This document shows, one piece after another, positions 47,815 to 57,063 of a DNA stretch of 64,000 bases. Source of the stretch: Anaerostipes sp. 992a (GTDB lineage: Bacteria; Bacillota; Clostridia; Lachnospirales; Lachnospiraceae); the NCBI RefSeq assembly GCF_001940245.1, contig NZ_MJIG01000004.1, positions 496,001 through 560,000 of the forward strand, read 5' to 3'. Position numbers and translations under genes: made by a program. Each line of letters opens with the position of its first letter. The stretch's first letter is position 1. Below the pieces are notes generated by a model that was not told where the DNA came from, ran no database searches, and worked only from the letters and a program-made list of their open reading frames with translations.

Positions 47815-48753
47815 CTATTCACATCGCTCAAATACGCGTAATTTTGAACTTTTTGATCTTTTATTTTCTTCGATTTCTTCCTTCGTAGGAACAATCGGTT
47901 TTCTCGTGACTACATGTCCCTTCGGTTTCTTTCCGCAAGTACACACTGGAAAAGATGGAGGACAGGTACAAGGGTTCTCGTTTCTGCGATAAATGGTCTT
48001 AACAATACGATCCTCCAATGAATGAAACGTAATAATACAGATTCTTCCTCCCTCTCTCAGTAAATCTATCATATCATCCAGACTGTTATTGAGAACTTCC
48101 AGCTCCTGATTGAGTTCAATCCGAATGGCCTGAAAGGTCTTTTTCGCAGGATGTCCACCTTTTGCACGTACCTTTGCCGGAATCGCACCTTTAATGATCT
48201 CAATCAACTGCCCCGTCGTTTCAATGGGTGCTTCCTGTCTTGCTGCTACGATGTGCTTGGCAATGTTCTTAGCAAACTTGTCCTCTCCATAATCGCGAAT
48301 CATATGAAACAGTTCCATCTCGGTGTATTCATTTACAATATTTTTCGCAGTACGGCTCTGCCTCTGATCCATTCTCATATCCAACGGAACATCTTCCCGA
48401 TAGGTAAATCCCCGTTCTGCATTATCAAGCTGATAAGAGGAAACACCTAAATCCAACACAATTCCATCTACCTTTTCAATCCCCAGATCATATAGCACCT
48501 GCTTCATATTCACATAATTACTGCGAACGATCGTTACTTTATCCCCAAAGGGCTCTAATCGCTTTTTCCCTGCTTCTATGGCTGCTTCATCCTGGTCAAT
48601 ACCGATAAAACGCCCTTGCTCATTGAGGCGACTGCAAACCTGATAGGCATGTCCGGCGCCTCCCAATGTTCCATCTACATAGATCCCATCTGGTTTAATA
48701 TTCAAATATTCGATTGTCTCATCCAACAACACTGATTTATGTTTAAATTCCAT
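47815..48753 (-). CDS. rsmH: 16S rRNA (cytosine(1402)-N(4))-methyltransferase
   Basis: Methylates N4 of C1402 in 16S rRNA. The 312 aa begin [16 protein letters not shown] and show the SAM site [37 protein letters not shown] and the C-terminal [10 protein letters not shown]. The ATG at 48753 follows AAAAGGAT. It is 18 bp behind mraZ, the standard dcw start. Confidence 0.97.
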   Translation of the reverse strand: MEFKHKSVLLDETIEYLNIKPDGIYVDGTLGGAGHAYQVCSRLNEQGRFIGIDQDEAAIEAGKKRLEPFGDKVTIVRSNYVNMKQVLYDLGIEKVDGIVLDLGVSSYQLDNAERGFTYREDVPLDMRMDQRQSRTAKNIVNEYTEMELFHMIRDYGEDKFAKNIAKHIVAARQEAPIETTGQLIEIIKGAIPAKVRAKGGHPAKKTFQAIRIELNQELEVLNNSLDDMIDLLREGGRICIITFHSLEDRIVKTIYRRNENPCTCPPSFPVCTCGKKPKGHVVTRKPIVPTKEEIEENKRSKSSKLRVFERCE

Positions 48754-48771
48754 CTCTATCCTTTTCACCGA

Positions 48772-49206
48772 TCAAAAGCAAAATCCCATTTCCTGCATCT
48801 TACCTGCAATTTCATCCATATCATTAAAAGAATTCACTGCTTCCCATCGTTCTTTACTCCATATTTCTAATTTATTCAGGCTGCCTGCAATCACAGCCTC
48901 CTTTTTAATATCCGCAAACTCCCTTAAGGTCTGTGGTATTAAGATTCTCCCCTGCTTATCCAGCTGGGTCATGCCCGCTCCTGTGGTAAAAAATCGCACA
49001 TACTGCCGTGCCTCTTTATTAAAGGTAACCGGGAGTTGTCTTAACTTCTCTTGAAAAAGATCCCATTCTTTTTCAGGAAACACAAATAGGCATCCATCTA
49101 ATCCCCTTGTCAAAACAAAATTCTCTCCCAATTCTTCTCGAAATTTTGCCGGAATTATCAGCCTGCCCTTGGTATCTACTGTATGTTTATATTCACTCAT
49201 GAACAT
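48772..49206 (-). CDS. mraZ: Transcriptional regulator MraZ
   Basis: A 144-aa AbrB-like DNA-binding protein forming a ring with two SpoVT-AbrB repeats (EYKHTVDTKGRLIIPAKFREE and GMTQLDKQGRILIPQTLREF). It represses the dcw operon by binding direct repeats in its own promoter. The ATG at 49206 (MFMSEYKH) follows AGGTGAT; an in-frame GTG at 49287 is excluded because it falls inside the operator repeats. Confidence 0.96.
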   Translation of the reverse strand: MFMSEYKHTVDTKGRLIIPAKFREELGENFVLTRGLDGCLFVFPEKEWDLFQEKLRQLPVTFNKEARQYVRFFTTGAGMTQLDKQGRILIPQTLREFADIKKEAVIAGSLNKLEIWSKERWEAVNSFNDMDEIAGKMQEMGFCF

Positions 49207-49249
49207 AACATCACCTGCTTTTTCAAAAGTTGACAATCCGCTTCCTGAT

Positions 49250-49287
49250 CCCCCACTTTTATGCACAACATACCCACAATTCTCCAC
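49250..49287 (-). promoter_or_regulatory. MraZ operator repeats
   Basis: Minus strand carries four GTG-starting boxes: GTGGAG (from 49287), GTGGGT (49277), GTGCAT (49266) and GTGGGG (49256), spaced 10, 11 and 10 bases. This is the direct-repeat spacing reported for MraZ sites. They lie just after the predicted transcription start. Confidence 0.75.
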
Positions 49288-49301
49288 CGAGTTACTATTT
49301 T

Positions 49302-49330
49302 ATTTTAATTGATAGGCTTATAAAATTCAA
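49302..49330 (-). promoter_or_regulatory. Sigma-A promoter of the dcw operon
   Basis: Minus strand TTGAAT (49325-49330), 17 bases, TAAAAT (49302-49307). The predicted start near 49295 places the MraZ boxes at the beginning of the transcript. Confidence 0.7.
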
Positions 49331-49376
49331 GAGTTATCCACACATTTTAAGAAAATCTTAGACTTTTAAAGCAGTT

Positions 49377-49453
49377 CTTATGTAATTCGCTGAAAGGGTT
49401 TTATTACATAAGAAAAGCCATATATTCATTCATGAACATATGACTTTTCTTAT
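49377..49453 (-). terminator. Overlapping hairpins behind lgt
   Basis: A 16-bp stem (49408-49423 with 49438-49453, one G-T pair) and a 10-bp stem CTTATGTAAT/ATTACATAAG (49377-49386 with 49403-49412) share bases 49408-49412 and exclude each other. The T run is poor. They probably end the lgt transcript; related sequence is seen at 13903-13951. Confidence 0.45.
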
Positions 49454-49456
49454 ATA

Positions 49457-50311
49457 CTAATTCTTTTTCATAAATCGAATGAGCAATCCACTACCTATTA
49501 TGATCAAAATCAATGCCAGACATTGTGAAACTCTAAAACCTGTTCCAAACAACAATAAGGAATCGGTCCGCATCCCTTCGATAAAAAATCGTCCGATGCC
49601 ATAACCAACAAAATAAATTGCCATCATCTGTCCATCTCTGGTCTTTCTCTTCCGAAACCATATTAAAAACAACAGTACTCCAAGATTCCATAATCCTTCA
49701 TAGAGGAACGTTGGCTGGACTTGTATATAATCCACCCCTCCAACGCTTACGATATGCTCCAATATCTCACCATTCAACACATCAGAAATTCTCCCATCAG
49801 AAAAAAACGACAGAGGAATCTGCATGGCAAACAATCCATCTGTATATCCTCCGAAAGCCTCCCGGTTGAAAAAATTGCCCCAACGACCGATGATCTGTCC
49901 AGCCAACAGTCCCATAACTGCTGTATCTGCCATCAAAAGTGGCGATTGCTTTCGAACCTTACAGAAAATGAAAAGTGTAACAATCGCTGCCAAAACGCCT
50001 CCATAGATCGCCAATCCACCATTACGTATCAAAAAGATCTCGCCCAGATTCTCCTTATAATAATCCCAGGAAAAAATCACATAATACGCTCTTGCTCCAA
50101 TAATCGCCGGTACCACCATGGTCAATAGATAATCCAGATAAATTTCCGGATCCTGTCCTGTCCTTTTGGCTTCCCGCTGAGCCAAACATAATCCTGCCAG
50201 AAAACCAAGTGCGATCATCACCCCATAAAACCTTATTTCAAATCCAAAGATCGTAATTCCTGTTCCCACATAATCCAAAACAAGATTAAGATTGGGAAAA
50301 CGAATATCCAT
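49457..50311 (-). CDS. lgt: Prolipoprotein diacylglyceryl transferase
   Basis: Transfers diacylglycerol from phosphatidylglycerol to the lipobox cysteine. The 284 aa have about seven membrane helices and the Lgt signature GQIIGRWGNFFNREAFGG, plus IRNGGLAIYGGVLA and a C-terminal GRFFIEGMRTDSL. The ATG at 50311 (MDIRFPNLN) follows AAAGGAAG; the longer frame has no ribosome site. It should process the lipoprotein encoded at 34741. Confidence 0.96.
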   Translation of the reverse strand: MDIRFPNLNLVLDYVGTGITIFGFEIRFYGVMIALGFLAGLCLAQREAKRTGQDPEIYLDYLLTMVVPAIIGARAYYVIFSWDYYKENLGEIFLIRNGGLAIYGGVLAAIVTLFIFCKVRKQSPLLMADTAVMGLLAGQIIGRWGNFFNREAFGGYTDGLFAMQIPLSFFSDGRISDVLNGEILEHIVSVGGVDYIQVQPTFLYEGLWNLGVLLFLIWFRKRKTRDGQMMAIYFVGYGIGRFFIEGMRTDSLLLFGTGFRVSQCLALILIIIGSGLLIRFMKKN

Positions 50312-50480
50312 ATTATCACTTCCTTTCTCCGGTGATCCATTTTCAATGGACATCCTGCCCTTCAGAAACATTGTATCGACTTCGTTTCTACTTGTCAACG
50401 CTCGCATAAATGTGATACACTTAACATTGGCTTATTTTAACACTTTAAAAGATAATTTATAATAAGGAAGGATCTTTAGA

Positions 50481-51578
50481 ATGAAATTAGGAATTGTCGG
50501 TTTACCAAACGTCGGTAAAAGTACCTTATTTAACTCTTTAACAAAGGCCGGTGCAGAATCTGCCAACTACCCATTCTGTACCATCGATCCTAATATCGGA
50601 ATTGTAACGGTACCAGATGAACGTTTGAACAAATTAGATGAAATGTACCACTCTAAAAAAATCGTACCAGCCGTTATTGAATTTGTAGATATTGCCGGTC
50701 TGGTAAAAGGAGCTTCCAAGGGAGAAGGACTTGGAAACCAGTTTTTATCCAACATTCGTGAAGTAGATGCTATTGTACATGTTGTTCGTTGCTTTGAAAA
50801 CAGCAACATCGTTCACGTAGATGGTTCTGTAAATCCACTTCGCGATATCGAAACTATTAACTTTGAACTGATTTTCTCAGATATTGAGCTTTTGGATCGC
50901 AGAATTTCCAAATCCATCCGAGGTGCAAAAAATGACAAGGCTCTGGCACAGGAAGTGGAATTTTTACAAAAAGTAAAAGCACATCTGGAAGATGGAAAAT
51001 TAGCAAAAACCTTCGAAGTTGACGATGAGGACATGCAGGCAGTGTTAGATTCCTGCAACCTTTTGACTACCAAACCTGTCATTTTTGCTGCTAATGTAGA
51101 TGAAGACCATTTGGAAGATGATGGTGCCTCTAACCCTTACGTAGCCGATGTTCGCGAATATGCCAAAGAGATGGACGCAGAAGTATTCGTAATCTGTGCA
51201 CAGATCGAACAGGAAATCGCAGAGCTGGATGACGATGAGAAGAAAGAATTCTTAGAAGACCTGGGATTAAAGGAATCTGGTCTGGAAAAATTAATCCGTG
51301 CCAGCTATTCTCTTCTTGGACTGATCAGCTACCTGACAGCTGGTGAACCAGAAGTCCGCGCATGGACCATCAAAAAAGGAACAAAAGCTCCTCAGGCTGC
51401 TGGTAAGATTCACAGTGACTTCGAACGTGGCTTTATCAAAGCAGAGGTTGTTGCTTATAAAGATCTGATGGATTGTGGAAGCATGTTGGCTGCCAAAGAA
51501 AAAGGTCTGGTAAGACAGGAAGGAAAAGAATACGTTGTACAGGATGGCGATGTCATCTTATTCCGATTCAATGTATAG
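50481..51578 (+). CDS. ychF: Redox-regulated ATPase / ribosome-binding protein YchF
   Basis: A 365-aa Obg-family P-loop protein that hydrolyses ATP rather than GTP and binds ribosomes. Visible are G1 GLPNVGKST (6-14), G3 [20 protein letters not shown], the ATP-favouring NVDE in place of NKxD, an alpha-helical insert (about 130-200), and a C-terminal TGS domain (about 280-363). It is a plus-strand single gene diverging from lgt. Confidence 0.97.
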   Translation: MKLGIVGLPNVGKSTLFNSLTKAGAESANYPFCTIDPNIGIVTVPDERLNKLDEMYHSKKIVPAVIEFVDIAGLVKGASKGEGLGNQFLSNIREVDAIVHVVRCFENSNIVHVDGSVNPLRDIETINFELIFSDIELLDRRISKSIRGAKNDKALAQEVEFLQKVKAHLEDGKLAKTFEVDDEDMQAVLDSCNLLTTKPVIFAANVDEDHLEDDGASNPYVADVREYAKEMDAEVFVICAQIEQEIAELDDDEKKEFLEDLGLKESGLEKLIRASYSLLGLISYLTAGEPEVRAWTIKKGTKAPQAAGKIHSDFERGFIKAEVVAYKDLMDCGSMLAAKEKGLVRQEGKEYVVQDGDVILFRFNV

Positions 51579-51579
51579 T

Positions 51580-51628
51580 GGAGCGTTTTCATGGAATAGG
51601 AAAAGAAATTTCCTATTCCATGAAAAAG
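51580..51628. repeat. Palindromic intergenic module, copy 2
   Basis: GGAGCG then TTTTCATGGAATAGGA (51586-51601) with TCCTATTCCATGAAAA (51611-51626). It matches copy 1 at 10068-10112 in sequence, flank and orientation, with only a few differences. Confidence 0.6.
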
Positions 51629-51690
51629 AGTTGCTGTGTTAAAAGAATCTTCAAAATTCTTTTATTCTACAGCAACTCTTTTTTATTTTA
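51623..51690 (+). terminator. Terminator behind ychF
   Basis: AAAAAGAGTTGCTGT (51623-51637) pairs with ACAGCAACTCTTTTT (51669-51683), with an inner TTAAAAGAAT/ATTCTTTTA stem, followed by a T-rich tail. Copy 2 of the palindromic module sits directly before it. Confidence 0.75.
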
Positions 51691-51775
51691 CAAGAGAGAT
51701 CCGGTTCTGCAATACAAACTTCATTCTAACCCGAATCCCTGCACATCCTATCTGACATATGTAAACCGATTTTTA

Positions 51776-52318
51776 TTAAAAAACCTCTAAAATCAATTTT
51801 GCAGTATTTACCATATTCATGCCGCTATCCATACTATACTTTTGAAGATAGCTATGAGCTTCCGCTTCTGTCATCCCATTATTCTGCATAATAATAGATT
51901 TGGCTTCCTCAATCAGTGCCTTTTGCTCCGGCGTTCTTTCTCTTAATTTCTTTCTCCGTCTTTTCTTTTCCAGGACAATCTCTGCAAGCATCCCCTGTAC
52001 TTTTTCCACCAATGCATATACCTTGATCGGCATTGGCAAACATGGAACTCCACTGATATTTAATTCCTCCAAATGAGTTCTAGAAGTGACCACCAACATC
52101 GCAAAATCTTTCGGAAGATATTCCCGCAGCTCATCATACATCATATCCGAATATTTATACCCGCAAACAAGTAACCCCTCATCTAAATCACCAATTCTAT
52201 GAATCACCTGACTTCCAGAAGTGCAGACCGCAGTTACTTCAATCCCACTCCGCATCAAAACATTTCGAATATTCTTAGCGTCACTCGATTTGGGAAATAA
52301 TACTATTACATTAACCAC
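51776..52318 (-). CDS. ANTAR-domain antitermination regulator
   Basis: A 180-aa protein with a receiver-like N-terminal half (about 1-110) and a C-terminal ANTAR RNA-binding domain (about 120-178: ALIEEAKSIIMQNNGMTEAEAHSYLQKYSMDSG). The position of the usual receiver phosphoacceptor has no aspartate (GLLVCGYKYSDM), so phosphorylation seems unlikely. ANTAR proteins bind dual-hairpin RNA and prevent termination, often in nitrogen-metabolism operons. The GTG at 52318 follows GGAGGTG; glnA lies 32 bp upstream, so both are probably one transcript. Confidence 0.88.
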   Translation of the reverse strand: MVNVIVLFPKSSDAKNIRNVLMRSGIEVTAVCTSGSQVIHRIGDLDEGLLVCGYKYSDMMYDELREYLPKDFAMLVVTSRTHLEELNISGVPCLPMPIKVYALVEKVQGMLAEIVLEKKRRRKKLRERTPEQKALIEEAKSIIMQNNGMTEAEAHSYLQKYSMDSGMNMVNTAKLILEVF

Positions 52319-52350
52319 GTTCCCACCTCCAGTCAGCAGTCCAAACGTTA

Positions 52351-53685
52351 CTAAATCTTATACAGGTATTCATTGATTTCCCAGTCTGTTACCTGACTCT
52401 GATAAGACTGTAATTCTTTTGTCTTCGCATTTAAATACATATTAAAAATATGCTCTCCCAATATCTCCTTCATAAATTCTGAATTTCGGAACGCACGAAT
52501 GGATTCACGCATATCTCTTGGTAAAGAACGAATCTCTGCGGCAGCCCGTTCTTCATTGCTCATCTCATACTGATTTCCAGACATCTGAGGTCCTGGATCC
52601 ATACCTTCTTGTACTCCAGCAAGACCCGCTGCCAGACAAACAGCCAATGTCAGATATGGATTAGCTGCTGCATCCGGAGAACGAAATTCCAGTCTGGTTC
52701 CAACTCCTCTTGCCGCTGGAATACGAACCAATGGACTACGATTGCTGGTAGACCAGGTAATATCAATCGGTGCTTCATATCCTGGAACCAGACGCTTATA
52801 CGAATTGATCAATGGATTGGTAATCAATGCCATCTCTGGAGCATATTTTAAAACTCCTGCAAGAAAATGGTATCCAACTTCACTGATGCCCAATTTTCCC
52901 TTGGAATCTGCAAAGATGTTCTTTCCATTGTTCCATAGTGACATATTTATATGCATACCAGAACCATCTACCTCGGTAATTGGTTTTGGCATGAAGCTTG
53001 CATAAAGTCCATGACGCTTTGCAATGGACTTTACAACCAGCTTAAAGGTCATAATATTATCTGCTGTCTTTAAGGCATTGGTATACTTAAAATCAATTTC
53101 ATGCTGTGCAGGTGCTACCTCGTGATGAGAAGCCTCGATCTCAAATCCCATCTCTTCCAGGGTAAGCACAATATCTCTTCTGGCATTCTCTCCTAAATCA
53201 AGCGGTGCCACATCAAAATAGCCTGCTTTCTCATGAGTAATTGTCGTAGGTCTTCCTTCCTCGTCAGTGTGGAATAAGAAAAATTCACACTCTGGCCCTA
53301 CACAGAAATTGTATCCCATCTTGGCTGCTTTTCTTAAAACTTTTTTCAATACCCCTCTTGGATCCCCTTCAAATGGAATTCCATCCGGACGATACACATC
53401 ACAGATCAAACGGGCAACCTGTACACTAGAAGATCTCCAGGAAAATATACTAAAAGTATCCAGATCTGGGTATAAATACATATCAGATTCATCAATACGA
53501 ACAAAGCCATCCACAGAAGAACCATCAAACATACATTTATTGTCCAATGCTTTTTCCAACTGTCTGGCAGTAATTGCTACATTTTTTAAAGTACCGAATA
53601 CATCCGTAAACTGAAGACGGATAAATTCTACATCATTTTCTTCTACAAGACGCATAATGTCCTGTTTTGTATAATGAGACATCAT
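52351..53685 (-). CDS. glnA: Glutamine synthetase, type I
   Basis: Condenses glutamate and ammonia with ATP. The 444 aa fit the GSI-alpha class of Firmicutes: MFDGSSVDGFVRIDESDMYLYPD, VGPECEFFLF, the SHHEVAPAQHEIDFKY metal-site segment, GSGMHINMSLW and the NPYLTLAVCLAAGLAG near the C-terminus. The ATG follows AAAGGAGATG. The downstream ANTAR gene is the likely co-regulated partner. Confidence 0.97.
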   Translation of the reverse strand: MMSHYTKQDIMRLVEENDVEFIRLQFTDVFGTLKNVAITARQLEKALDNKCMFDGSSVDGFVRIDESDMYLYPDLDTFSIFSWRSSSVQVARLICDVYRPDGIPFEGDPRGVLKKVLRKAAKMGYNFCVGPECEFFLFHTDEEGRPTTITHEKAGYFDVAPLDLGENARRDIVLTLEEMGFEIEASHHEVAPAQHEIDFKYTNALKTADNIMTFKLVVKSIAKRHGLYASFMPKPITEVDGSGMHINMSLWNNGKNIFADSKGKLGISEVGYHFLAGVLKYAPEMALITNPLINSYKRLVPGYEAPIDITWSTSNRSPLVRIPAARGVGTRLEFRSPDAAANPYLTLAVCLAAGLAGVQEGMDPGPQMSGNQYEMSNEERAAAEIRSLPRDMRESIRAFRNSEFMKEILGEHIFNMYLNAKTKELQSYQSQVTDWEINEYLYKI

Positions 53686-53724
53686 TACATCTCCTTTCCT
53701 TTATATCAGTGCGTATATAATTTG

Positions 53725-53753
53725 ATTTTAACAACTAATGATTTTTTTGTCAA
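53725..53753 (-). promoter_or_regulatory. Sigma-A promoter of glnA
   Basis: Minus strand TTGACA (53748-53753), 17 bases, TAAAAT (53725-53730) with a TGT extended -10. The predicted start near 53718 leaves only about 33 nt before glnA, too short for a dual ANTAR hairpin. Confidence 0.75.
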
Positions 53754-53811
53754 TAAACTGTAAAACCATTTAATTTTTATAACTATTTTTCTCTTTTTTC
53801 TTTTAAATATA

Positions 53812-53842
53812 AACAGCCGGGAACATTTTTTTCCCGGCTGTT
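53812..53842 (-). terminator. Terminator behind carB
   Basis: AACAGCCGGG and CCCGGCTGTT form a perfect 10-bp stem 20 bp after carB, followed on the minus strand by an A/T-rich stretch. Confidence 0.75.
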
Positions 53843-53862
53843 ACAATCGTATTTCTTCTATA

Positions 53863-56800
53863 TTAAATAGTCGCAATATCAATAAGAGTCAGTTTATCTT
53901 TATGTGCTGTCTCCAAACTGATCAGCAATGCATTGGCTGTATCCAGAGAGGTTAAGCAGGTAACTCCTGTTTCAATTGCATTTCTTCGAATTAAAAATCC
54001 GTCTCTGCTCTTTCCTACTCCATGAGAAGGTGTATCGATAACCAGATCGATTTCATGACTTAAGATCAGATCCAACAGGTTTGGAGATTCTTCTTCAATT
54101 TTATTGATCGGAGTTGCTGGAACACCATTCTTATTTAGAATACGACAGGTATTCTTTGTAGAATAAATCTGATATCCCAATGCAGCAAATCTTCTTCCTA
54201 CATCTACTGCCTCCAGCTTATCGGAATCCTTAACCGTAAGAATCATCTTCTTATGTTTCGGTAAATCTACGCCATCTCCTAAGAATGCTTTATATAAGGC
54301 TTCATTAAAGTCCTTAGAAATACCCAAACACTCTCCTGTTGACTTCATCTCCGGTCCTAAACTGATCTCAGCACCACGCAGCTTTTCAAATGAAAATACC
54401 GGCATCTTTACTGCAAAGTAATCTGCTTCTTTCTGTAATCCTGGTTCATATCCCAGATCACGAATCTTAGCACCTACGATCACCTGTGAAGCAAGGTCTA
54501 CGATCGGAATTCCTGTTACTTTACTGATATAAGGAACCGTACGGCTGGAACGAGGATTTACCTCAATAACATATACTTCATCCTGGTGTACGATAAACTG
54601 AATATTGATCAGACCAATGACGTGTAAGGATTTTGCAAGCTTTCTTGTATAGTCTTCAATAACCCTCTTGATCTTTGGTGAGATGTTCAAGGAAGGATAT
54701 ACAGAAATACTATCTCCAGAGTGAATTCCTGCTCTTTCGATGTGTTCCATAATTCCTGGAATCAATACATCGGTACCATCACAAACAGCATCTACTTCTA
54801 CTTCTTTTCCCATCAGGTATTTATCTACCAGAATTGGATGTTCCTGGTGCTGGCGGTTGATAATTCCAAGATACTGTACAATATCTTCATCAGAAACCGC
54901 AATCTGCATTCCCTGTCCCCCGAGTACGTAAGAAGGTCTTACTAATACCGGATATCCAAGATCATGAGCGGCCTCTAACGCTTCCTCTACAGTAAATACG
55001 GTTGTTCCTCTTGGTCTTGGGATACAGCATTCTTCTAAAATTTCGTCAAATAACTCTCTATCTTCTGCTGCATCTACATTTTCTGCACTGGTTCCTAAGA
55101 TTGGCACTCCCATCTTACGCAATGCTTCTGTCAGCTTGATCGCTGTCTGTCCACCGAACTGTACTACTGCACCATCTGGTTTTTCCAGATTTACGATGCT
55201 TTCTACATCCTCTGCTGTCAATGGTTCAAAATATAATTTATCTGCAATATCAAAGTCTGTGGATACAGTCTCTGGATTATTATTTACAATAATCGTCTCA
55301 TATCCCTGCTCTTTTAATGCCCACACACTGTGCACAGAACAATAATCGAACTCAATTCCCTGACCAATACGAATCGGACCGGAACCAAGAACCATCACTT
55401 TCTTCTTATGGTTTACTGCTTCTACTTCGTTGACACTTCCATAGCAAGAATAATAGTAAGGTGTCATAGCTTCAAATTCAGCTGCACAAGTATCAACGAT
55501 CTTATATGCAGGTGTAATTCCATACTGCATACGAAGTTCCTTGATCTCATCTTCTGTTTTACCGGTAAATCTTGCAATCACATTGTCCGGGAATTCAAGA
55601 CGTTTTGCTTCTGCTAATAAGTCTTTGTCCAGTTCTTTGGCATTTCGAATCTTCTGTTCTGTCTCAACCAGAATCGCAATCTTATCCAAGAACCATAAAT
55701 CAATTTTGGTTACTTCATTGATCTTATCTAAGGCAACACCCCTTCTGATACATTCTGCGATCACATAGATACGACGGTCATCAACTTTTTTCAGTTCTTC
55801 TGCCAGCTGCTCATCTGTAAATGTCTTATAAGGACCATAGTCTAAGCTGTCCACATTCTGCTCCAGAGAACGAATGGCTTTCATTAATGCCCCTTCGAAA
55901 TTGGTGCAGATACTCATAACTTCACCAGTTGCCTTCATCTGTGTTGTCAATGTTCTCTTTGCCTGAATAAACTTATCAAATGGCAGTCTTGGAATCTTTA
56001 CGACACAGTAATCCAAGGTTGGTTCAAAACTTGCATAAGTCTTGCCTGTTACCGCATTTATAATTTCATCCAGATGATATCCCAATGCAATTTTTGCTGT
56101 TACCTTGGCGATCGGGTATCCAGTAGCTTTTGATGCCAGTGCAGAAGAACGGCTGACACGAGGATTTACTTCAATAACACAGTACTCAAATGATTCTGGG
56201 TTCAATGCATATTGTACATTACATCCACCTTCTACATTTAATTCAGAAATGATCTTCAACGCAGATGTACGAAGCATCTGGTATTCTTTATCTCCTAATG
56301 TCTGTGATGGTGCAACTACGATACTGTCACCGGTATGCACTCCTACAGGATCTAAGTTTTCCATATTACATACGGTAATACATGTTCCATTGGCATCACG
56401 CATTACTTCGTATTCGATTTCCTTCCATCCAGCAATGCAGCGTTCTACCAAAACTTCATTTACTCGACTCAATCGAAGACCGTTTTCCAAAATAGTAATA
56501 AATTCTTCTTCATCGGCTGCGATTCCGCCGCCGCTTCCTCCTAATGTATATGCAGGACGAAGTACCACTGGGTATCCAATCTGTTTTACGAATTCCAGCC
56601 CATCCTCTACGTTATTTACAACCTGGCTTGGTGCAATTGGCTCCCCAATCTTTTCCATGGTATCTTTAAATTCCTGTCTATCCTCTGCCTTTTTAATCGT
56701 CTTAGCAGAAGTACCGATCAAACGGACACGATTTTCTTTTAAAAATCCACGTTCCTCTAATTCCATGGCGATATTTAATGCTGCCTGTCCACCTAAAGTA

Positions 56801-57063
56801 GGAAGAACACTGTCCGGTTTTTCTTTTAAAATTAATTTTTCTACTACTTCTACGGTCAAAGGTTCAATATAGACCTTATCCGCAATATTTTTATCGGTCA
56901 TAATCGTTGCCGGGTTAGAGTTTACCAGTACAACCTCAATACCTTCTTCCTTCAGAGAACGACAAGCCTGTGTACCGGCGTAGTCGAATTCTGCTGCCTG
57001 ACCGATTACGATCGGTCCGGAACCAATTACTAATACTTTTTTAATATGATTATCTTTTGGCAT
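53863..57063 (-). CDS. carB: Carbamoyl phosphate synthase, large subunit
   Basis: Makes carbamoyl phosphate from bicarbonate, ammonia and two ATP for pyrimidines and arginine. The 1066 aa contain two homologous ATP-grasp halves (VLVIGSGPIVIGQAAEFDYAGTQACRSL near the start, VLGSGPIRIGQGIEFDYCSVHS near residue 560), an oligomerisation segment, and a C-terminal MGS-like allosteric domain (about 935-1066). The start abuts the carA stop. Confidence 0.97.
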   Translation of the reverse strand: MPKDNHIKKVLVIGSGPIVIGQAAEFDYAGTQACRSLKEEGIEVVLVNSNPATIMTDKNIADKVYIEPLTVEVVEKLILKEKPDSVLPTLGGQAALNIAMELEERGFLKENRVRLIGTSAKTIKKAEDRQEFKDTMEKIGEPIAPSQVVNNVEDGLEFVKQIGYPVVLRPAYTLGGSGGGIAADEEEFITILENGLRLSRVNEVLVERCIAGWKEIEYEVMRDANGTCITVCNMENLDPVGVHTGDSIVVAPSQTLGDKEYQMLRTSALKIISELNVEGGCNVQYALNPESFEYCVIEVNPRVSRSSALASKATGYPIAKVTAKIALGYHLDEIINAVTGKTYASFEPTLDYCVVKIPRLPFDKFIQAKRTLTTQMKATGEVMSICTNFEGALMKAIRSLEQNVDSLDYGPYKTFTDEQLAEELKKVDDRRIYVIAECIRRGVALDKINEVTKIDLWFLDKIAILVETEQKIRNAKELDKDLLAEAKRLEFPDNVIARFTGKTEDEIKELRMQYGITPAYKIVDTCAAEFEAMTPYYYSCYGSVNEVEAVNHKKKVMVLGSGPIRIGQGIEFDYCSVHSVWALKEQGYETIIVNNNPETVSTDFDIADKLYFEPLTAEDVESIVNLEKPDGAVVQFGGQTAIKLTEALRKMGVPILGTSAENVDAAEDRELFDEILEECCIPRPRGTTVFTVEEALEAAHDLGYPVLVRPSYVLGGQGMQIAVSDEDIVQYLGIINRQHQEHPILVDKYLMGKEVEVDAVCDGTDVLIPGIMEHIERAGIHSGDSISVYPSLNISPKIKRVIEDYTRKLAKSLHVIGLINIQFIVHQDEVYVIEVNPRSSRTVPYISKVTGIPIVDLASQVIVGAKIRDLGYEPGLQKEADYFAVKMPVFSFEKLRGAEISLGPEMKSTGECLGISKDFNEALYKAFLGDGVDLPKHKKMILTVKDSDKLEAVDVGRRFAALGYQIYSTKNTCRILNKNGVPATPINKIEEESPNLLDLILSHEIDLVIDTPSHGVGKSRDGFLIRRNAIETGVTCLTSLDTANALLISLETAHKDKLTLIDIATI

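Noticed and set aside
49207-49287. Longer mraZ starting at the GTG 49287
   Set aside because: The start falls on the MraZ operator repeats at the beginning of the transcript, and MFMSEYKH is the family N-terminus.
56105-56872. 255-aa open frame on the plus strand inside carB
   Set aside because: It lies antisense to an unmistakable carB, has low-complexity Ser/Pro-rich composition and no ribosome site; a shadow frame.
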